Shown here piece by piece: positions 11,641 to 24,700 of a stretch of 64,000 nucleotides of DNA. The notes beneath the pieces are model-generated. The model was not told the origin of the DNA and searched no databases. It saw only the letters and a list, made by a program, of their open reading frames with translations. This DNA is from Rachycentron canadum (lineage: Eukaryota > Chordata > Actinopteri > Carangiformes > Rachycentridae). The stretch lies in contig CM076660.1 in NCBI GenBank assembly GCA_038496675.1, positions 5,855,340 through 5,919,339 on the forward strand, written 5' to 3'. The position numbers were made by a program, and so were the translations under genes. Position 1 is the first letter of the stretch, and each line of letters starts with the position of its first letter.

Positions 11641-14589
11641 ATCCTGACTCTCCCACATGACTCTGGTTTGACTTGTTATGAAACAGAATCCTTTATAGCT
11701 ATGTTTTATTTCAGGAAAGCAACATACAGACTCTTGCCACTTGCTGCTGGGAGACCTGGAGAAAGCAAGTTGCCTGCAATCAGAGTATCAGATTGCTGCT
11801 GAGGTCCATCTTTTGTTTGTTGCTAAGCCTCGAGTATAAGCAGGCTCAGAGAGTGACAGCATGTTGTTAAACCAACGTGGGCGAACCAAGCCTTGTATTC
11901 TTTAACATGAGATGCAGCCCAAAGATAAACTTCCTAACTCACACCACATGTCTGCACGTTAAACCCCATGGACTCAAGCTGTAACTCTATGGTATAGTTT
12001 ACTGTTTAGCTTTGAGTGTGGACCATCCTGCAGTGTGTGTGTGCATGCATGCACAACTATGCACATTTGGGGGAGACAGAAAAAGAGAGTGTTCCAGTGG
12101 CCATCATCCTTTATTATGATCATTAATAATATTAGCATTCTTTCTACCAAATATAGAAGTCAATCTCTCTCGCTTCGTCTCTTTCACCTCCCTCTTCTTC
12201 TCTTCCCTTCAGCGGTTTGATGTTCTTAATCATTTCCAGCCGTGAACTCCACATGAAAGACAACAAGCACTTGCCATAATAGGGTGCTGAAAGAACGAGC
12301 GAGGGAGAGGATAGAAAAGAGGGGAGATGCTCAAAAAGAAAGGGGGAGGTCAAGGAAGGAATGGAGATGGAATAAGAAGCCTTGGTCCTCCTCGTTCCCA
12401 TTTCAAGGTCTCGTGTTATCATTAGCCCTGCCTTTTGTTCCTTTGCCAAACCCCCCTCCCACCCCACCTTTTTTTTAATCCCGTCTCCCACCTTTCCCTC
12501 CTTTCTCTCCTTTCCTGCCATATATCTTAATTGGACCCATAGTGCTTCAACTCATTGGCAACAGGGAGGTAGAAATTGATTTGGAGGCTTGAGAATGCCT
12601 GATATGAGGAATGTAGTTCACTGGAGAGCAAAGGAATGTGTCAGTGGAAAAAGAGCAGAGAAGCTAAATGAATGTTTTAGCTTGATACAACACCCCAACA
12701 CCAGTTTTTACTTTCAAGTCCAGACTCCAAACAATTTCTGTTTGTTGTAAATAACTTCAGCTTGTGTGCAATTATCCAACAATGATGCATTCAGTTCACA
12801 AGCTCTTGGCTTTTTTTCATGCTCTTTTATGGTCATTGCTGCTTTTAAGGATAATTCAGGTTTATTATTCTGACCTTCATCGGTAACAATAACATGGAGC
12901 TCATCAAGTTGATTTCTCAGAACAGGGCAGTGACATCCCGAACAACAAGTCATATATTGAAAGAAATATAAGCACTCCCAGATTTTCCAAACTTAAAACA
13001 GAAAATGGAAGGAAAAGGTTGAAAAAACACTGTAAAATAACCAAAATCTTGAAAGAGGATTTATCAAAGAATTGCACGCCTCATACTAAGATTCATACCA
13101 AACTTTCAAAACAATTTAAAATAGAACGAGTTTCAATATCAAGGCCTTGTTCCGAAGTCTCAGCACTTTGGTGAGCACAAAAACAACAAAGATAAGTTTT
13201 AATAAACTGGCGGTTGTTGTACATTTGCATTAATATAGGCTTCATCTTGACCTCAGAGATGATTATTGCTTTATAAACATTCGGACCTGGCAACAGTCTG
13301 AAGGAAGAAGTAGATTAGGTCGGTATAAGTCTCCGTGTTTTACAGGTTTTACTGTGAAAGCCTATAGAATATCTCTCTCCCTCTCTTTCATGAGAAGCCA
13401 TAAAAGTCCAGAACTGCAGCTGCCTTCGAGAATCTCTGCGCAATCTCCCTCTGACACTAACTGATGTTTTACAGAGACAAACTGCAGAGAACAGCAGGGC
13501 CTATCTGGAGCAGCGCCCACATCTGGAGAAGATGAGAATAGAGGGGAGGAAAAGGGAGCGGAGATGCAGCACAGAAAAAGGGATAAAGCCATGAGTATAG
13601 TAAAATAGAGAGGAAATAGAAAGGGAAAGGGGTAATAAAGTAAACAAGCAAAAAACAGGACAAACATGGTCCAGTATATTAAAAGCAAATAAAAACTGAC
13701 TAGCTGAGGTAGGCAATATAATAAATGCTGGCCTGCTGGTATTATTAGACAATTAGACAATAGTACTGATCTGGACCATCTCACAGACAGGAGACCACTC
13801 CTTCTGTGCAGCACTGAATATCACTGACAGATGAGTATGGGCGATGTGTTGAGTTACAGATAGAAAAAGGTTAGGTGTGTGTCTTAAGATCTAAGTAGAC
13901 CCTCAGAGAAAAATTTGCTCTATCTGTAAGTGAATGAGCGTGACAGCGGGAGCGTACGACAGCAAAAGGCTAAGTGGAAAGGTGGAGAGACAAAGACACA
14001 GAAAGAGAGAGAGCGCTTGTGAGGCAAATGAGTGATGAGGCCTGGATCTTTGCTAATGCTCCAGTGAGTGATTGCTCCTCTTCTGTCCCAGCCAGGGATG
14101 AATAGCTCTCTATGGGCAAAAAACTGCAGGCCTGAGTCCTGGCTGAATCCGATACTCTGCACGCTCTTCCTGACTGTTTTTCACATAGTCCTTACTGGGC
14201 TGACGTGTACTGTGTAAGACTTACACCATGTCTTTTCACAGATATATAGTAGTTGGTCAATGAACTACACTGTGTGTAAATCATGGTACTGTATGAAAAT
14301 CTTAAGCCGAAGGCATGCTGGATTAATTTATGGTTCTTGTATTACAAGTTCAGATGGTTGGCAGATGCTTAACTGAAGCAGTAGATTTTAAAGTCAGTTT
14401 GTGTTCTGATGATTTTTCCACTGATAAATGCTGAGAAGGGCCTTTGTGTATGATCAAAATTTAAAAAGCAAACTACTACACAGCTGGTCGGTCAGATCCT
14501 GCATATTAGAAATGATGATCAACTTTAAAGGAGCTTTTTTGTAAGTTTTGCTCTTGCTCCACAGCTAGCGTTAGCTTGAACAGCAGTTT

Positions 14590-14760
14590 GCTTACCAGTA
14601 ACCAAACTGATTCCTCTATTCGCCAAGAGCTTCTCCTGATGTGCAAAGCAATGCTAACCATCTAGCCCCAGGTCGTGCTGTCACTTTCAGATAACGGTTC
14701 ACCCTAGTCTCTAATCTGCCCTGAAGATGTAGCACTTCTTATAGGGCGTATTTTAACCTC
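14590..14760 (+). repeat. Dispersed repeat, copy 1 of 3 in window
   Basis: It shares AGAGCT, GCTAACCATCTAGCCCC-like sequence and an exactly identical 22-nt block (14709-14730) with the copy at 52060-52250. A third copy is inverted at 42133-42365. The family is not named. Confidence 0.7.
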
Positions 14761-15178
14761 TTGTCTTGTAAATGCAATGATGACTGAAGTTCTTGTCAAG
14801 CATCAATCACCAACACTGGCTCTTGTTGCGAGTAAAGCAACCCCTTTAAAAGCAGTTGTCATTAGTATTTAAGGAAACGACTTTTGTGCCATGTTCCTGC
14901 CAGATGTGCGTGTGTTCAAACAAAAAATTCTGATATTGTTCTTAAGCTTAATATATATGTTGATAGTCCTCTCAACATAACTATTTTGGATCACGGCTCT
15001 CAACAAACTCATATAACCTCACTTTTTATAGCTACAGCTGATTGTGCTGGAGACAATTAGGCAATCATTTAGTAATCTTAATCACTCTGTTACCCTGATC
15101 TGCCCCACGTCATGTTTACCAAATGTTTCCTCCACACTTCTAAATTCAGTGGCGTTAGGTGAGATATCAGCACTCACA

Positions 15179-15325
15179 AAAGAACCACATTGGTGGTTTT
15201 GCAAGTTTTAGCCCATTAACTATAAATTGTATTGCTCCATTCACCACCTTCCAGACAGCCATTAGTTTCAGTTCATTCCAATAACACATGGAAATGAACT
15301 TGCAAAACCACCAATGTGGTACTTT
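15179..15325. repeat. Perfect 24-bp inverted repeat with 89-nt loop
   Basis: The arm 15184-15207 is the exact reverse complement of 15297-15320. Four further pairs beyond a single mismatch extend the stem to 15179/15325 (28 of 29). A smaller imperfect inverted pair (AGTTCATTCC / GGAAATGAACT, around 15269-15300) is nested near the right arm. It could be a MITE remnant or a transcribed hairpin. Confidence 0.9.
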
Positions 15326-17065
15326 AATATAATATTCACCACAATAGGATAAGAACTTCTTCTTATCTCTTCTGCAGCTCATATCTATAAATGTTGCATC
15401 ATCCAAGAGAACTTACAGTGGGTAATGAGGCGCTTCAGGGATTTGGTGTCTTGCTCTAAAGCATAACCAAACTTTTGACCTTTCAGTTAAAGAACAAACT
15501 AGACCACCCTGCCACTAACAATACAACAATTGTCCAAAAAAAAGAGCCATATGGCATTATTACCACACGGAGACAAGCCCAAAGCGAGCATGTTGTATCA
15601 TTAAGAGCAAGAGAGGGTTACATGTTGACAGGTATGGGCTGCTGTCTGTGTTTTTGTTGCTATGTAGTAAGTTTATCACAGCGGGGTGCCTCCGGAGGAG
15701 TGCGATGAGGAATAGGTGTGCAGAGCCGATGCTGGCTGGTCATGGATGAGAGAACAGGATCCAGTGTGGGAGGATTTTCTCCCTGGCAAACGCCCTCGTC
15801 TGGCCCACCAGATCTTTTGATTTAAGAAGACATGTTGAGAGTGTGTTTACTAGCTTACCTTGCTGGCTCCAAAACTGTTCTACTTTTTATTTTATAGTCG
15901 AGATACAAGCTGAAAGTGCAGAATAGGCCAACCAATTGCGAGAGTAGTTTTTGGTATCAAATCGGCATGTCAGTTTGATCCAACCGGCTGGCCTGTTCAG
16001 TGGAAACTGAACATGGGTGCTTTCCTGTCAGATGGACTGACAGGTGGGAAATGTGCTGATGACAGAGTTGATCCTTACAAGCTCCTGTCTTCAGGAGGTT
16101 TGATGCGATTTTCTTCAGCTACATGTTTCAAAATGTTGTGCTTTGACAAAACTGTCAAGTATTTCATCCATGGAGTTTTGTCACTCTGATTTTCTTTTTT
16201 TTTTTTTGTCTGGAACCATATAACCTCTGTGCTATGTACAGAATGAAGCAGGAAAACCTAAATCATTACATCTTTTATTAAATAGCTCCCAAATAGACAT
16301 TTTCTTACTGTGGACCCCCCTTGTGTTTGTATTGTATATTTTTTTCTAGCATGAAAAAACCATACTGTTGTGCGTGTTAGAATTTTAGAGCGTGTGGAGA
16401 ATCAATGTCTTGCCCTTCTTCATGTTCCCAGCCTCTATGCAAGTCACTTCCAGTCTAAGCCAACATTCAAAACTGCCTGTTTTCATGTACAACGTGTCCA
16501 ATTCCTGTATGTCACATACACTAAACCTAAGGAACACAGTCATGTCCCCTTTGCTTCCTTATAAATTGTAGAACAACCATTTCCTTGCCTTTTTTTTTTT
16601 AGTGATCTACAGACTTTCGTATCAATGAAATCACCCTATGACCAGGTGGGCGGTCATGGATGTTTAAGTCGCTTTAATTAGATTTAGTGAAAAGGATGGG
16701 GTCATCATATATACGAGTGTCTGTGCATGTGTGAGAGAGCATGTACGTGTTCATTCAGCTCTCATCACCGCAGGTGGCTAATCCATTACAGACAGTCAGA
16801 AAGATACGAGGAACACCCAGACATGATCCCAGATCCCAAAGATAGTCAGTCTCAACACTGTACTCTATAGGAAGTCCCAGCAATGATGTAAAACCCCCAG
16901 CTGTAAACACTCACCAAAGGAAGAGGTGCAGTTCAACCCCCTTACAACCACAACTGCCAAGCCCTGGTAACACTGCGACGAAAAACCCAGACAATGCTGC
17001 TCTAATAATCCCATGTTTTAATGTCCTATAGGACCAACAGTATGAGTCAAGGTGGTGGTATTTTT

Positions 17066-17083
17066 GTCTGTCTGTCTGTCTAT
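17066..17083. repeat. Short (GTCT)n repeat
   Basis: About four GTCT units in tandem. Confidence 0.85.
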
Positions 17084-18540
17084 AGCCAGTAGGTAAGTGT
17101 AATGGTGAAGACATGTGTTGGTGGGATGGAAAGAAGGTTGTTGCCGGATGTCTGCTATGGTGGTCTTGTGCTCCATGGGGTTTAGGGACAGGGCGAGTTC
17201 AGATGTAAGATTCAGATGTATGATGAAGTCATTAAATAACAAGCATACGCTCTTTTTTAAGAAGTTGATTAGTGTGGTAAAGAGGCAGTGGATGTGGAAG
17301 ACTGCACATATTGGGGGAACTTTTGATTCGAACAATGTTCATTCTATAGTCATTGTAGTGAAGCTTAGTGATCCTATTAAATGGATTCTCACTCACCTCA
17401 GTGAGTCTCTAAAGCCTACTCTTATAGCAGCATATTGTGCATTATTTCATGTGGACACAGAAGAAGATGATCAGAAGAATATCCATCCATGGTCACTAAA
17501 ATTGTAATCAGTGTTCACACAAAAACAAAACGTTTTTTGTCATTGTGAAATCAAACACTTCAGAGATCTTATTGTTTCCTTACTAGAAGAGACTGTATGA
17601 CAGAGGTGGGGTTGATATCACAAGGTCTCCTGGATCTTGGCTTGTTTTCAAGGCTTTGTGATCTGAGGTGGACTGCTACTTAAAACAAGCACCATAAACG
17701 CCACCAAACAATGTTGTGGACCAATGTAAAACTCCAGTCAGAGGCAGGAGCGAAGAGGACATTTCCCTTTTGTGTTTTACGAGGAAATTTTACAATGCAG
17801 TTATACAATGTATATTTCTGTGGGTGTATTTTTGTGCATGTGCAGTAAAAAGAAGTCAGGTAGATGAGATAAAATGGGTCAGAGATCAGGTCGAGACCTC
17901 TATCTGTTGTGTGTAAGATAAGTCTGTAGTAAGAGCAAAATGGGGGCGAATGGCTTTACCAGTCTGTGTAAGACAGGTCTGTATCTCATTTGAATGTCAG
18001 TTGAAAACCAGCTCGTATCACTTCACCTTCCAACATTCATTAAAGTGCCTCTGTTGACCTCTGAACCAAACTCACAACCTCTGTCAACACTTTCCTCGCC
18101 TCTTCTCTCCTTTCCTCTCCTCTGCTCTCCTTTCCTCTCTATGGTTACACCATACCACCTCCTTCTTTGCCAGTTTTTTAAACACACCATGGTGGAGATC
18201 TATCCATTTTTTATACACTGTACGAGATCTAAAAGAGTCAATTGCTCTCACAGATGCTTGTCCTTTTTTTTTTATAGTGCTCTGGAAATCATAACAAGTA
18301 GTGCTATGGTGTGTGATATTTGGACAAGTGCAGATGTATGGGCTTGTGAGGTGACTGTATTATGGGACATTATTGTGATAACAGAAAGGCCCTTAGCTCG
18401 TATATAATAATCGTGACACGTGTAGGTTTTCTTTCACGCAGATTTTGGAACCAGCTCGGTGTGTTTATGTGATCCTTATGTCTCACAGGCTGTTTGATGC
18501 CTTTGGACTGTCCACTTACCTCATGCCTATTTTCCCTCAG

Positions 18541-18729
18541 GTTTCTGCCACAGATGAGGATCGTGGTTCCTTTGGCGCTATATCCTACACTCTGGGCTCA
18601 GGGTCTGGAAGCATGGTGCCAACACACTTCACCCTAGACAAAGAGACGGGCCAGCTCTGCACCAGCACAGCTCTAGACCGGGATGAGGGACTGGACAAGT
18701 TTGACTTGACTGTCACTGCAATGGATGGA
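18541..18729 (+). CDS. dchs1: dchs1 exon w1 (end of cadherin repeat about EC6)
   Basis: The acceptor is TTTTCCCTCAG before 18541 and the donor GTAAGA is at 18730. The exon is 189 nt, phase 0 at both ends, and encodes VSATDEDRGSFGAISYT through TALDRDEGLDKFDLTVTAMDG, the second half of a cadherin repeat. It is the first exon visible in the window. Its phase 0 start at the VSATD strand matches several other acceptors in this gene. Confidence 0.88.
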
Positions 18730-21700
18730 GTAAGACTTTTACCCTGAACTATAAGGAATATAATATTCTTTACATCTTCAGCTTAGCACAAAGACTGTAA
18801 GCAAGTAAAGAGCTAGCCCAGCCACAACAAATCCCCATAAAACAACATTGTGTTGTTTCTGTGATACTGTGTCGGTAAATTGTGTTACGTTTGTTTCCAG
18901 TCTTTGTGCTAAGCTAACCAGCTACCTGTGGTAGCTTTATAACAAAGCAAATAACTGCAAAAAAAAAACAAAAAAAAAAACAAACAATTTATTTAACCTT
19001 TGAGTCATTTGCCTAATTAATTAGAAGTGAAATAAATTTCTAAATCTGACCAAAACTAGACTGAAGTCAAAGCATTAGTTCTTTGTGTTGCTAATGGCCA
19101 AACACAGTGACCACTGACTGTAGTGCTCCACCTGATCAAAGCCTCTGAAAAGCAAATGAAAGATGTGTACAGCTGCGGGAAAATAAATCTGATCAAAGAC
19201 GCATTCAGGACATGTTTGAAGAAGATAGCATCCTGTCCTATAACCAGTGTCTTCAAAAAAAATAAAGGAGAACTGCAACAGCATGGCAAAGCAATCACAG
19301 CAAAACAGAATGAGTTTAGGAGGGAAAAAAAGTAAAGAACTAGGGAAACAGATCTATTTAGACAGTCTTTCTAAATTACCTTTTAGTATAGGATGATTGA
19401 ATTTAAGTCAAATATGATTCTTTGCCTGACCACATTTACAATCCTTGTTCTAGGGTCATCCCTATAGACACATGCCCATTTAAAGTTGGGTCACATAAAA
19501 AAATAAATAGATAACCATTATACGTGTAACATTATAGTCAATGTAGTGGTAGTGTTTTCATTTTCTTTATTTAGCCCAGTTCAGGTAAAGATTGAATTCA
19601 GGTCTATAATTCATCATCCAACTCCCACAATACATCTTCCCTTGCAGCCCCGGCACATTCCCTGCCTGAGCCAGCTGGTGTCTGTTCCCTGCGTCTCGAC
19701 TGTCCCCGTTTTTAATGGTCTTGTAAAACTAAAGACCACAGATGCAGTGTAATGAATGTAAACTCTTCCACTCGCTGACAAATGCATACAGCGGTTGGCT
19801 GGCTCCATATTTCATGGATCTTCAACAGAGAACTCATATTTCTGTCTTCTGTTACAGCTGCTTCGTCTTTACAGTGTGACATAAATCTATTGTCATGGTT
19901 TCGTAACTTAAAAGTGCTGGACTGTCACTGTCACCAGGGGATAGAAAACAAATTCAATGTTGTCTTTAGGGATATATACCATGTGGGAAGGGAGGAAGGA
20001 TGTGAATTAAATGTCCATTCTAATGGTTTAGCCTCCTTTTATTTCAATAGAAGTCAGTAAAGTCCATCATCAGAACATTTCCCAGCTGTTGTTACATATT
20101 TTGATACAAAAATCCTCAGTCAAATCTAATCCAAACAAATTGTTTTTCTTTTTCAGGGTGGTCTGAGCTCGGTAGCCCGTGTGCATGTCTCAGTGGTGGA
20201 CATTAATGACAACCGGCCCACCTTCTATCCAGTCCTGTACACAGTCAGTCTGAGTACCCATAGTGCTCCGGGAACCTCCGTTGTCAAGGTAACAGCCAAT
20301 GACCCGGACTCTGGGGAGAACGGCAGGGTGACCTACCGCACGGTACCTGGAGGAGGCTCCACTTTCTTTACCCTCAACAAGGACACAGGTGTGTGTGTAT
20401 ATGTTTGCGTGTGTATGCATGTGTAGTATGTGCCACACACCCTTAACAAATATGGGTGAGCTATTCTGCGTTACAAAGCCAAAACTCCTTTGGCTGAAAA
20501 AATAAAAAAAGCTAAACAGAATGGCAGTAATTGCACTTAAGGTAGTTGAGGCGAACTGGTGAGACAGCCAGCTTTACCTAAACCCAATTTCTTATGTTTC
20601 ACGGAATTGAAAAAGTCAGTTTTGATGCAACATCTAACAAAGTTTGGTATGCTGCGTAAAAAGAACCACAGCTGAAACACAATACTGGAAAAAAAGAAAA
20701 AGCACTTCAACTTTAAGGCTCACAAAGCTAACTAGCCTAGCTTAGCATAGTAACGTCTAACTTTAGTGGAATTCATATGATTTCATGTGGTTGTTTAACA
20801 AACACATTTCAATTCATGAAATTCATCATTAACTGATAAAACTAACTACTTCATATACAAATAGAGCTGAAGAAGAATTAAAAACATATTTGTAGATGTG
20901 TGTTTTCCTGTGGTCCAGACATAGAGAGCAATATCTAAAGTGATTTTTCTTCTCTATCTTTATTTGTCTGTAGGTGTGATTTCTCTCTCTCGCTCGCTCC
21001 ATGGCAAAGCCAACACGGTCATCTCCATGGTGATATCAGCTGAGGATGGTGGTGGTCTGACGGCGCCGGTCAATGCCAGGGTGAACGTGAGCGTGGTGGG
21101 GGGCTCAGTGGCGTCTCCCGTGTTTGAACAGGCGCTGTATTTCTTCACTGTGACCGAGGACGTTCTCAGGGGGACGCCGGTGGGCATGGTCAGTGCTGCC
21201 ACGAAGACAGGTGAGGACACCTGTGCACTCATGTCCTCTTCACTCTCCTGTATGTCTGTGGCTGTTCTACCTTTAGTCATTGCTGGGTTGCTTTTTATCA
21301 ATTGACTTCACATACCTCACCACTGGGAAACCGTTTAATGTGATTTACTTGTTTCCATCTTGCTGACAAGTACCAGGACAAAAATGCACTAATGGCCTGG
21401 AGAGTGCATGATACTTTACCCCTCACTCCTGCAACCAGAGCATACTCTCCATTAAGAAATCACATCCATCACACAGCATGTGCTTTACAGGAGATTATTT
21501 TTACTGTGGCTGTACCTTTATATTCTCTCACTATTAATGATGGAGAAATGGTTCTAGATGGTGCTATAATTCTGAGTAGGAGTCAAAATGAAGTGTTTTT
21601 CAGTGGTGTAGTGGACAGACGCACACTTATCTCTGTCTGTGTAGCTGTAAAAGGCTTTCGGTTAAATCCAGACACTCACATACTTTGAGTGAAGCCAGTC

Positions 21701-24700
21701 CTTCATTAACACTCATGAGAAATGATCTGCAATGAACATGCCACATCCCTGCCTAGAAAAAGTGGGTTTGAATGTATTGTGTGATTTAAACACTTATCTT
21801 TTTTTGACTGTGCATTCACTTACATTAAGTGTAATGAGAAATCAACATTCTCTCTCATCTCTTTCAGTCCAGTTTAGTTGTGAAGATATTAGATTATCTT
21901 TGAGATCCAGATTTTTTAAACATTTTAGTCATTAATTGGCAGAAATAAAGTTATAAATAAAATATATTGTGACATGCTTTTTACTGTTGTCTTCCATTTA
22001 GGTGTCTCTAAGGATATCTTCTATTCCATCTCTTCTGGAGACCCTGATGGCTACTTCACAGTGGACAGTGCTTCTGGCACTATTCGTACAGCCCTTCCTT
22101 TGGACCATGAGACCTGCACCAGTCTTGACCTGGAAATCCAGGCACGCTCTGGCTCTCCTCCAGCCTATGGAACCAGCCGGGTACACATAACTATTTCAGA
22201 CATCAATGACAATGCCCCCACCTTCCTCCCCTCCTCATCAGAGTCCCTCCTCTTACCCGAGATCACCAAAATGGGGACTGTTATCTACCGCATTCAGGCC
22301 AGTGACAAGGATTCTGGTCATAACGGTCAGCTCAGCTTTGACCTGGTCTCTGCCGGGGCGGCAGGCAGCAGCGGCCAGAGGACGTTTGGTGTTGACCGTG
22401 GAAGTGGGGAAGTACGTCTGATTGGGAGCCTTTCATACGAAAATGTCCCACGCTATGACCTTCAGGTAGTTGCCAAGGATGGTGGAGCTCCTCAGCTTAG
22501 CTCCACCTTCACTCTTGTGGTCCACATTCAAGCACAAGACGCACAAGGCCCCAACTTTGACACGCTGACTTACCGTGTGGAGCTACGGGAAAATACACCT
22601 CTCAACACACGTTTCCTACAGGTTCGAGCACTCAACAGAGAGACCTCTGGAAATGGTGGAAGCTCCTCCTCTTCTTCTCCCTCCTCTATTTCCTACCGCC
22701 TTAGGCCTGATGGTGACGCTGCCGGTTTTGGCATCATGCCAGATAGTGGCTGGCTGTTTGTCCGTAGCTCTCTTGACCGAGAGGTCAAAGACATGTACCT
22801 GTTGACTGTCCTGGCCACCTCAGGCCCAGGAGGGGCAGGCAGGACTGGCAGTGCCACAGTCAGAGTGACAGTGACGGATGAGAATGACAATTCCCCCAGA
22901 TTGAGCCAGGAGAGAGTCTTCCTGGCTGTCAGAGAGAATCTGCTGGCGGGGACAGGCTTTGGCAGGGTGTCTGCAACGGACAGAGATGCAGGACTAAATG
23001 CTCGACTCACCTACAGGCTGCTGCACCCTGATAGACACTTTCAGATCAACTCTCAAACAGGTGAGGATAAACACCTTGATTTAGCATTTTTAGTAGGATT
23101 CAACAGTAGGAGTGTTACAGTGGATTTAATAAAATTAATGTAGTTAAATGAACCCAATAAACAGTACTAATAACAGCTTGATTTATTTTAATGATTCAGT
23201 GTTGGTGAATTGAATTAACGTGCTAATTAATGCCTAACTGTTACAAATAATACAAGCGAAGGCCTTTCCTCAATTTGTGTTTCCTCTTTTCCCTCAGGTG
23301 AGATCAGTACCCGCCTGGCCCTGGACCGAGAGCAGCAATCCAGTTATCAGCTTGTTGTGGTCATACAGGATGGGGGTACACCGCCACGCAGCGCCACCGG
23401 CACCGCTCATATCACCGTGCTGGATGAAAATGACCATGCCCCCAGCTTCACTCATGCCAGGACGGACAGGGAGCTGCTCCTTGAGGTGAGAATGATATTA
23501 GATAAGTCAGGTGAGGACAGAAAGAGATCCAGCTGCTTTGGGTGAATATTATTTAATAACGAATAAAGGGTTTCGGCTTGAGCACATTTCGTGCACATTG
23601 CTTTGCACATTAGCTCAGCTCATTCCCAAATTCTTCAATTAATACTGTGCTCAATCTTCAATAAATATTTGAAAGTGTATGACAGTTTATTACATTATAA
23701 AGTCAATTAAATTTTATTATTTTTTAATTTAATCCCAAGAGGTATGAGCAACAATTCTCTGTTTCCCTTCACATTAACAGACATAGTGCTAGAGAGGAAA
23801 AAAAGGACATGATAAGAAACATAACAATAGGAACATACTGACATTGATAGGAATAACAATGCTTCTCAATCATAGGTGATGGAGGGGCTTCCATCTGGGA
23901 CAATCTTAGGGACAGTGATGGCAAAAGACCCAGATGAGGGGGAGAATGGGACGGTGTACTACTCTCTATCAGGTCAGTACATTTCTGCATTGTAATCACC
24001 CCCCCAATTTTTAAATTATATTCATATGGTATTTCATCATTGCTTTTACTTTGAGCTAACATCCACGTGTTGCATCCTCTGAAGGCTCCAGAGCAGAGCG
24101 TTTCTCCCTCAACCCGACCAGTGGCGAGCTAAGAACTGCTTCCCCTCTGAGATGGTCAGAGCGAGCCGAGTACATCTTCACTGCAACTGCTGCTGACCAC
24201 GGCACACCAGGCCTCAGCTCCACCTGCCAGCTACGTATACAGGTAAACATAATCTGTGCATTTTCCAACCTACGGCCGCATGTGCAGACAGCACACAACA
24301 TATTAGAAACATTTCCATGTCATTCTGCAGTTTTAAACAAAGGACAATTTGGGGACCAAGCCAAAAACTGTCACATATTCACATTACCTCAGTACTTTTG
24401 CATTCCTTGCTGCGAGTAATTTCCTCAAACTGTGCACAAAGTGAACAGTATAACTGTCAAAGAAATTGGAAAAGAAGTAAATATGAGAAGGAGAGAAACT
24501 GAACCTGGGCCTGCACAAACAACAGTCATCTATCCAATCTAGTGTGTGTTTCCTGCTCCAAAGGTTAGTAGGGTAACCAAAACCCAAGGTGAGAAACCCC
24601 GAGCTGCAGGAGGAAGCTGGTCTTGACTGACTTATTGTTCTGAACTTTCTGTAGGAGGGTCAATCCTGCATATCAACATACAATATCAGGAATTTGACAT

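Larger units (their letters stand above)
1..18540 (+). other. Non-coding block upstream of first visible dchs1 exon (probable large intron)
   Basis: There is no cadherin-like exon on the + strand here and no exon set I recognise on the - strand. About 5.5 cadherin repeats and the signal peptide are missing from the visible protein, so an upstream coding exon must lie before position 1. This makes the block most simply one intron. It contains microsatellites, poly(T)/poly(A) runs, repeat fragments (8488-8662, 11420-11640, 14590-14760), an inverted repeat (15179-15325) and motif-dense stretches that may be regulatory. An alternative promoter within it cannot be excluded. Confidence 0.6.

Noticed and set aside
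12144..12521. 125-codon minus-strand frame
   Set aside because: Overlaps purine/pyrimidine-rich low-complexity DNA; no domain, no splice context.
13362..13814. 150-codon minus-strand frame, hydrophobic
   Set aside because: Hydrophobicity comes from translating the complement of purine-rich sequence; no recognisable family.
17115..17507. 130-codon + frame
   Set aside because: No recognisable motif; an overlapping antisense frame of similar length suggests a low stop density by chance. A BLASTX hit to a transposon or protein would reverse this.
17994..18407. 137-codon + frame just before exon w1
   Set aside because: Lacks cadherin motifs and is not in register with exon w1; it covers a pyrimidine-rich intronic stretch.
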